From assembly GCF_000314895.2 (NCBI RefSeq), contig NZ_CM001773.1, positions 3,555,901 to 3,619,900 of the forward strand: a stretch of DNA of 64,000 nt, read 5' to 3'. Shown in pieces: positions 59,180 to 64,000 of the stretch; positions within the stretch are counted from its first letter, which is position 1; each line of letters opens with the position of its first letter. The position numbers and the translations under genes were made by a program. The notes beneath the pieces are model-generated. The model made no database searches. It saw only the letters and a program-made list of their open reading frames with translations, and was not told the DNA's origin. Source of the DNA: Providencia sneebia DSM 19967 (GTDB lineage Bacteria; Pseudomonadota; Gammaproteobacteria; Enterobacterales; Enterobacteriaceae).

Positions 59180-59851
59180 ATGGAAGTCTTGCGCGAAATC
59201 GTAATGGCTCTTTGGCATCACGATTTTATGAAACTCTCCAATCCAGAAGTACTTTGGGTTATTTATACAGTTCTTTTTGTTGTCATTGTTTTAGAAAATG
59301 GCGTGCTCCCAGCCGCTTTTTTGCCCGGTGATACCTTATTAATTCTTTCCGGCGCACTGATTGCAAAAGGCGTTCTTCACTTTATACCAACTGTTTTATT
59401 ACTAACTGCCGCCGCAAGTATTGGTTGTTGGTTGGGCTTTCTTCAAGGGCGCTGGCTCAGTGAAACGAAAATGGTTAAGCGATGGTTATCGCAAATTCCA
59501 TCTGAATACCATGAAAAAGCGAACCAAATGTTCCACAAACAGGGGTTGTATGCCCTGCTTATTGGCCGTTTTTTAGCGTTTGTTCGCACACTACTCCCTG
59601 TGCTTGCCGGATTATCTGAATTAAGCCAAAAACGCTTCCAGCTATTTAACTGGTTAAGTGGATTACTTTGGGTTGGTATTATTATCAGCTTAGGATATGC
59701 ATTAAACCAAATTCCATTTATTAAGCAGCATGAGCAAATTGTTATTAGCATTCTGATGATAATACCCGTAGTACTGTTGGTTGTAGGGTTAATTGGATCT
59801 ATTGTGATGTATTTAAAACACCGCAAATCTATCAATAAAAAAACAAATTAA
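59180..59851 (+). CDS. yghB: DedA-family membrane protein YghB
   Basis: 223 residues, DedA/SNARE-associated family of inner-membrane proteins tied to lipid scrambling, membrane-potential homeostasis and cell division with its paralogue YqjA. Conserved motifs: [21 protein letters not shown] and [18 protein letters not shown], which include the essential acidic residue and the arginines. Four to five spans. Lies after metC, as in E. coli. Confidence 0.95.
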   Translation: MEVLREIVMALWHHDFMKLSNPEVLWVIYTVLFVVIVLENGVLPAAFLPGDTLLILSGALIAKGVLHFIPTVLLLTAAASIGCWLGFLQGRWLSETKMVKRWLSQIPSEYHEKANQMFHKQGLYALLIGRFLAFVRTLLPVLAGLSELSQKRFQLFNWLSGLLWVGIIISLGYALNQIPFIKQHEQIVISILMIIPVVLLVVGLIGSIVMYLKHRKSINKKTN

Positions 59852-59913
59852 CATGCAACTCAACCTAAACGAGTTCAGGTAATTTAATCGCTACCCAAAT
59901 CTTATCTTAGAAT

Positions 59914-59944
59914 AAAAAAAAGCCCTGACATGACTGCCAGGGCT
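59914..59944 (-). terminator. Terminator of carAB
   Basis: AGCCCTG (59921-59927) / CAGGGCT (59938-59944), 10-base loop; on the minus strand followed by a run of eight Ts. It lies just after the carB stop. Confidence 0.9.
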
Positions 59945-59962
59945 AACAAGAAAACTTATCAA

Positions 59963-62900
59963 TTACTTAATAAGTGCATGCATCTCTTGAACTGAAATCA
60001 CTTTTTCAGTTGGATCTGCACTCAACGACATGGTTGTTGCAAAACCACCATTCAACGTTGTGTCATAATGTACTTTATATTGCAGTGCGCTACGGCGGAT
60101 CAATTTAGAATCTTCGATAGCTTGGCGGCCAGCAGTGGTATTCACAATATAATTGTATTCGCCATTTTTGATTCTATCCTGAATATGTGGGCGACCTTCA
60201 TGTACCTTGTTGACTAAGCGCGGGTTAATCCCAGCTTCACCAAGTACAATCGCTGTGCCGTGAGTCGCATCTAGTTCAAATCCATGTTTCAACAATTTAG
60301 CCGCTAAATCGACAACGCGTGTTTTATCACCCTCACGAACAGAAAGTAAGGCGCGTCCTGTTTTCTTCATGGTTGAGCTACTGCCTAACATCGCTTTAGC
60401 AAAAGCTTCTGCAAATGTACGACCCACACCCATCACTTCACCTGTTGAGCGCATTTCAGGCCCTAAAATTGGGTCAACACCTTGGAATTTATTAAACGGT
60501 AAAACCACTTCTTTTACTGAATAATAAGGTGGAATGACTTCTTTAGTAACACCTTGCTCAGCTAAAGATTGTCCAGCCATTACGCGAGCTGCCACTTTCG
60601 CCAGTGGCACACCTGTTGCTTTAGAAACAAATGGCACTGTTCTCGCGGCACGTGGGTTCACTTCAATCAAGTAGACTTCATTGTTTTTCACTGCGAATTG
60701 GACGTTCATTAAGCCACGAACGCGTAATTCAAACGCAAGATCACGCACTTGCTCACGCATAACATCTTGAATTTCTTGGCTAAGTGTATAAGCAGGAAGT
60801 GAACAGGCAGAGTCGCCAGAGTGAACACCCGCTTGCTCAATATGTTCCATAATGCCGCCAATCAATACCATTTCACCATCACAGATTGCATCAACATCAA
60901 CTTCTACTGCGTCATCAAGGAAACGGTCGAGTAAAACAGGCGCATCATTAGATACACTTACCGCAGTTTGGAAATAACGACGTAAATCAGTTTCGTCATA
61001 AACAATTTCCATCGCACGGCCGCCCAGTACATAAGATGGACGAACGACTAATGGATAACCAATACCTGCTGCTTTTTCAACGGCTTGTTCAATCGTTGCA
61101 ACTGTTGCATTCTTAGGTTGTTTCAGATTAAGACGATTAACCGCTTGTTGGAAACGTTCGCGGTCTTCTGCTCTATCTATCGCATCAGGGCTAGTTCCGA
61201 TAATTGGTACACCAGCAGCCTCAAGTTCACGCGCTAATTTCAGTGGGGTTTGTCCACCATATTGCACAATCACACCTTTTGGCTGTTCAATGCGGACAAT
61301 TTCAAGCACATCTTCTAATGTTACTGGCTCAAAATAGAGGCGGTCTGATGTATCATAATCCGTTGATACTGTTTCTGGGTTACAGTTCACCATGATGGTT
61401 TCATAACCATCTTCACGTAAAGCTAATGAAGCATGTACACAGCAGTAATCAAACTCAATACCTTGTCCGATACGGTTTGGCCCACCACCTAACACCATGA
61501 TTTTAGGTTTATCCGTATTTGGATTTGATTCACACTCTTCTTCATAAGTGGAATACATATAAGCCGTATCTGTTGCAAATTCAGCCGCACAGGTATCAAC
61601 GCGCTTATAAACTGGATGCAGGTCATAGCTTTGACGTAATTTGCGTAACTCAGTTTCAGAAACACCAACAAGTTTAGCCAAACGTGCATCAGCAAAACCT
61701 TTACGTTTTAAAGTGCGTAGGAAATCTTTTGTTAAACCATTAATTCCAAGCTCAACAACCTGCTCTTCTAAACGCACTAATTCTTCAATTTGAACTAAGA
61801 ACCAGCGGTCAATATTGGTCAGATTGAAGATCCCATCCACTGAAAGGCCTGCACGGAAAGCATCTGCTAAATACCAAGCTCGCTCTGCTCCGGCTTCTTT
61901 TAGCTCACGACGAATACGCGTTAATGCTTCTGGGTCATCTAAACTCACTTTAGGATCAAAACCTGTCGCGCCAACTTCCAGTCCACGCAACGCTTTTTGC
62001 ATAGATTCTTGGAAAGTACGACCAATTGCCATAACTTCGCCAACTGATTTCATTTGTGTTGTCAGGCGGTCATTGGTGCCAGCAAACTTTTCAAAGTTAA
62101 AGCGAGGGATTTTTGTCACAACATAGTCAATTGATGGTTCAAATGAAGCCGGTGTGCGACCACCAGTAATGTCATTCATCAACTCATCAAGTGTATAACC
62201 TACCGCCAATTTAGCCGCGATTTTCGCAATAGGGAAACCTGTTGCTTTAGATGCCAAAGCTGACGAGCGAGAAACACGCGGGTTCATTTCAATAACAATT
62301 AAACGGCCTGTTTTCGGGTTAACAGAAAACTGGACGTTAGAACCGCCCGTTTCAACACCAATTTCACGCAAGACTGCCATCGAGGCATCACGCATGATTT
62401 GGTATTCTTTATCAGTCAGAGTTTGAGCAGGTGCTACAGTGATAGAGTCACCTGTATGAATGCCCATCGCATCGAAGTTTTCAATTGAGCAAACGATAAT
62501 GCAGTTATCGTTTTTATCGCGAACAATTTCCATTTCATACTCTTTCCAACCAATTAATGATTCATCAATGAGCAATTCATTCGTTGGTGAAAGGTCTAGA
62601 CCACGCGTACAGATTTCTTCAAATTCTTCTCGGTTATAAGCGATACCACCGCCTGTTCCGCCCATGGTAAATGAAGGGCGAATGATACAAGGGAATCCAA
62701 CATCATCAGCAACCGCATAAGCTTCTTCCATCGTATGTGCAATACCAGAGCGAGCTGTATCCAAGCCAATTTTTTTCATGGCTTTATCAAAGCGTTGGCG
62801 ATCTTCTGCTTTATCAATCGCATCTGCTGTTGCACCAATCATGGTGACACCAAACTCAGCTAACACCCCTTTACGCTCAAGTTCTAGCGCACAGTTTAGT

Positions 62901-63184
62901 GCTGTTTGACCACCCATTGTAGGTAAAACGGCATCTGGACGTTCTTTTTCGATAATTTTGCGCACAACTTCCCAATGAATTGGCTCAATATAAGTTGCAT
63001 CAGCCATTTCAGGGTCAGTCATGATGGTTGCAGGGTTCGAGTTAACCAGAATAACGCGATAACCTTCCTCACGCAGGGCTTTACAAGCCTGAGCACCGGA
63101 ATAATCGAACTCACATGCTTGCCCGATAACAATCGGACCGGCACCTAGGATCAGAATACTTTTTATGTCTGTACGCTTTGGCAT
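59963..63184 (-). CDS. carB: Carbamoyl-phosphate synthase large subunit
   Basis: Makes carbamoyl phosphate from glutamine-derived ammonia, bicarbonate and 2 ATP, for pyrimidine and arginine synthesis. 1073 residues, same as E. coli. Two homologous ATP-grasp halves: the first with [21 protein letters not shown] and [15 protein letters not shown], the second with [20 protein letters not shown] and [15 protein letters not shown], then the C-terminal MGS-like allosteric domain (from about residue 935). 15 bases downstream of carA. Confidence 0.98.
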   Translation of the reverse strand: MPKRTDIKSILILGAGPIVIGQACEFDYSGAQACKALREEGYRVILVNSNPATIMTDPEMADATYIEPIHWEVVRKIIEKERPDAVLPTMGGQTALNCALELERKGVLAEFGVTMIGATADAIDKAEDRQRFDKAMKKIGLDTARSGIAHTMEEAYAVADDVGFPCIIRPSFTMGGTGGGIAYNREEFEEICTRGLDLSPTNELLIDESLIGWKEYEMEIVRDKNDNCIIVCSIENFDAMGIHTGDSITVAPAQTLTDKEYQIMRDASMAVLREIGVETGGSNVQFSVNPKTGRLIVIEMNPRVSRSSALASKATGFPIAKIAAKLAVGYTLDELMNDITGGRTPASFEPSIDYVVTKIPRFNFEKFAGTNDRLTTQMKSVGEVMAIGRTFQESMQKALRGLEVGATGFDPKVSLDDPEALTRIRRELKEAGAERAWYLADAFRAGLSVDGIFNLTNIDRWFLVQIEELVRLEEQVVELGINGLTKDFLRTLKRKGFADARLAKLVGVSETELRKLRQSYDLHPVYKRVDTCAAEFATDTAYMYSTYEEECESNPNTDKPKIMVLGGGPNRIGQGIEFDYCCVHASLALREDGYETIMVNCNPETVSTDYDTSDRLYFEPVTLEDVLEIVRIEQPKGVIVQYGGQTPLKLARELEAAGVPIIGTSPDAIDRAEDRERFQQAVNRLNLKQPKNATVATIEQAVEKAAGIGYPLVVRPSYVLGGRAMEIVYDETDLRRYFQTAVSVSNDAPVLLDRFLDDAVEVDVDAICDGEMVLIGGIMEHIEQAGVHSGDSACSLPAYTLSQEIQDVMREQVRDLAFELRVRGLMNVQFAVKNNEVYLIEVNPRAARTVPFVSKATGVPLAKVAARVMAGQSLAEQGVTKEVIPPYYSVKEVVLPFNKFQGVDPILGPEMRSTGEVMGVGRTFAEAFAKAMLGSSSTMKKTGRALLSVREGDKTRVVDLAAKLLKHGFELDATHGTAIVLGEAGINPRLVNKVHEGRPHIQDRIKNGEYNYIVNTTAGRQAIEDSKLIRRSALQYKVHYDTTLNGGFATTMSLSADPTEKVISVQEMHALIK

Positions 63185-63199
63185 TTTTATGGCTCCCGA

Positions 63200-64000
63200 T
63201 TATTCTGCGTTATGACGAGGATGGTTTTGACGATATTCATTGATTAGGTCGATGAAATGATCGAACAATTTAGCCGCATCGTGTGGGCCTGAACTCGCTT
63301 CCGGATGTCCTTGGAAGCTAAATGCTGGCTTATCAGTACGGTGAATACCTTGCAAGGTGCCATCAAATAGTGATTTATGTGTCACGCGTAAGGTGTCGGG
63401 CAATGTTGACTCATCAACAGCAAAACCGTGGTTTTGAGCCGTGATCATAACAACATCTTGATCTAAATCTTTAACTGGATGGTTAGCACCATGATGACCA
63501 AATTTCATCTTCATCGTGTTAGCACCACTTGCGAGGGCAAGTAATTGATGTCCAAGGCAAATACCGAAAATAGGAATATCGGTTTCCAAGAAATGCTGGA
63601 TAGCTTCAATTGCATAATCACAAGGGGCTGGATCACCAGGTCCATTTGATAAGAAAATACCATCTGGATCCATTGCGAGAACAGCTTCTGCTGATGTTGT
63701 TGCAGGAACGACGGTTAAACGGCAGCCACGGTCAACCAACATACGCAAGATATTACGCTTTGCACCAAAGTCATAAGCAACAACATGAAGTGGCAGTTCA
63801 TCAGCATTTTTTGCAGCAACTTGCCCATCATTAAGGGTCCAAGAACCTTGTGTCCAGCTATAAGCTTCTTTAGTACAAACTTCTTTTGCTAAATCTAAAC
63901 CATTTAAACCCGAAAATGCGCGCGCTTTTGCTAATGCTGATGCAGCATCAGGGTTATCACCTGCAATGATGCAACCATTTTGTGCGCCTTTTTCTCTTAG
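63200..64000 (-). CDS. carA: Carbamoyl-phosphate synthase small subunit (partial)
   Basis: Glutamine amidotransferase subunit feeding ammonia to CarB. 266 C-terminal residues lie in the window; the frame is open to base 64000, so the first ~115 residues and the promoter are outside. Class-I amidotransferase motifs: [10 protein letters not shown], nucleophile cysteine in [13 protein letters not shown], and the His-Glu pair in [10 protein letters not shown]. An internal ATG at 63748 is not the start. Confidence 0.97.
   Translation of the reverse strand, partial: LREKGAQNGCIIAGDNPDAASALAKARAFSGLNGLDLAKEVCTKEAYSWTQGSWTLNDGQVAAKNADELPLHVVAYDFGAKRNILRMLVDRGCRLTVVPATTSAEAVLAMDPDGIFLSNGPGDPAPCDYAIEAIQHFLETDIPIFGICLGHQLLALASGANTMKMKFGHHGANHPVKDLDQDVVMITAQNHGFAVDESTLPDTLRVTHKSLFDGTLQGIHRTDKPAFSFQGHPEASSGPHDAAKLFDHFIDLINEYRQNHPRHNAE

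Overview
The window looks like chromosome of a low-G+C member of the Enterobacterales, most likely a Providencia or close relative in the Morganellaceae. This is inferred from the very close match of the housekeeping proteins to E. coli with a clearly more AT-rich base composition, the long alanine/threonine-rich ExbB and the remnants of CdiA-type toxins. No tRNA, rRNA, CRISPR array or intact insertion sequence was recognised.

Layout. 1-5330: tail of a putative outer-membrane barrel gene, then cyoABCDE (cytochrome bo3 oxidase and haem O synthase). 5433-8974: yajR, yajQ (opposite strand), panE and yajL. 9015-13848: thiI on the minus strand, facing away from xseB-ispA-dxs (exonuclease VII small subunit and isoprenoid synthesis). 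14009-16361: a TonB-dependent receptor with a Fur-box-like site, sitting where other enterobacteria carry pgpA/yajO. 16665-20391 (minus): nrdR-ribD-ribE-nusB-thiL. 20559-26141 (minus): queA-tgt-yajC-secD-secF.

26640-31080 is the accessory region, between queA and acpH. It reads on the minus strand as an array of CDI (contact-dependent growth inhibition) debris. Two broken pieces of a CdiA pretoxin (DUF637-like) region share a 44-bp repeat and bracket a series of truncated toxin C-termini. Most tails are followed immediately by an intact small immunity-type gene. One tail has an in-frame stop, one is joined to the start of an IS21-like transposase, and one keeps a C39/papain-like His/Asp region. 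The immunity genes stay open while the toxins are broken.

31406-43060: acpH, a 2-Cys peroxiredoxin, a lipoprotein, brnQ, phoR-phoB (with a Pho box) and divergent sbcD-sbcC. 43159-50875: a Sel1-repeat protein; a cystathionine gamma-synthase-like enzyme with a 2-oxoglutarate/Fe(II) oxygenase, divergent from an NlpA/MetQ-type lipoprotein (a possible organosulfur or amino-acid use cluster); a nitroreductase; a small secreted fimbrial-like protein; and cpdB. 51160-54442: rdgC, a GNAT acetyltransferase and yedE-yedF. 54443-56044: AT-rich stretch with a decayed small secreted-protein gene and a possible small membrane protein. 56045-64000: exbB-exbD (Fur site), metC broken by a one-base frameshift in a T run, yghB, and carB with most of carA (cut by the window end).
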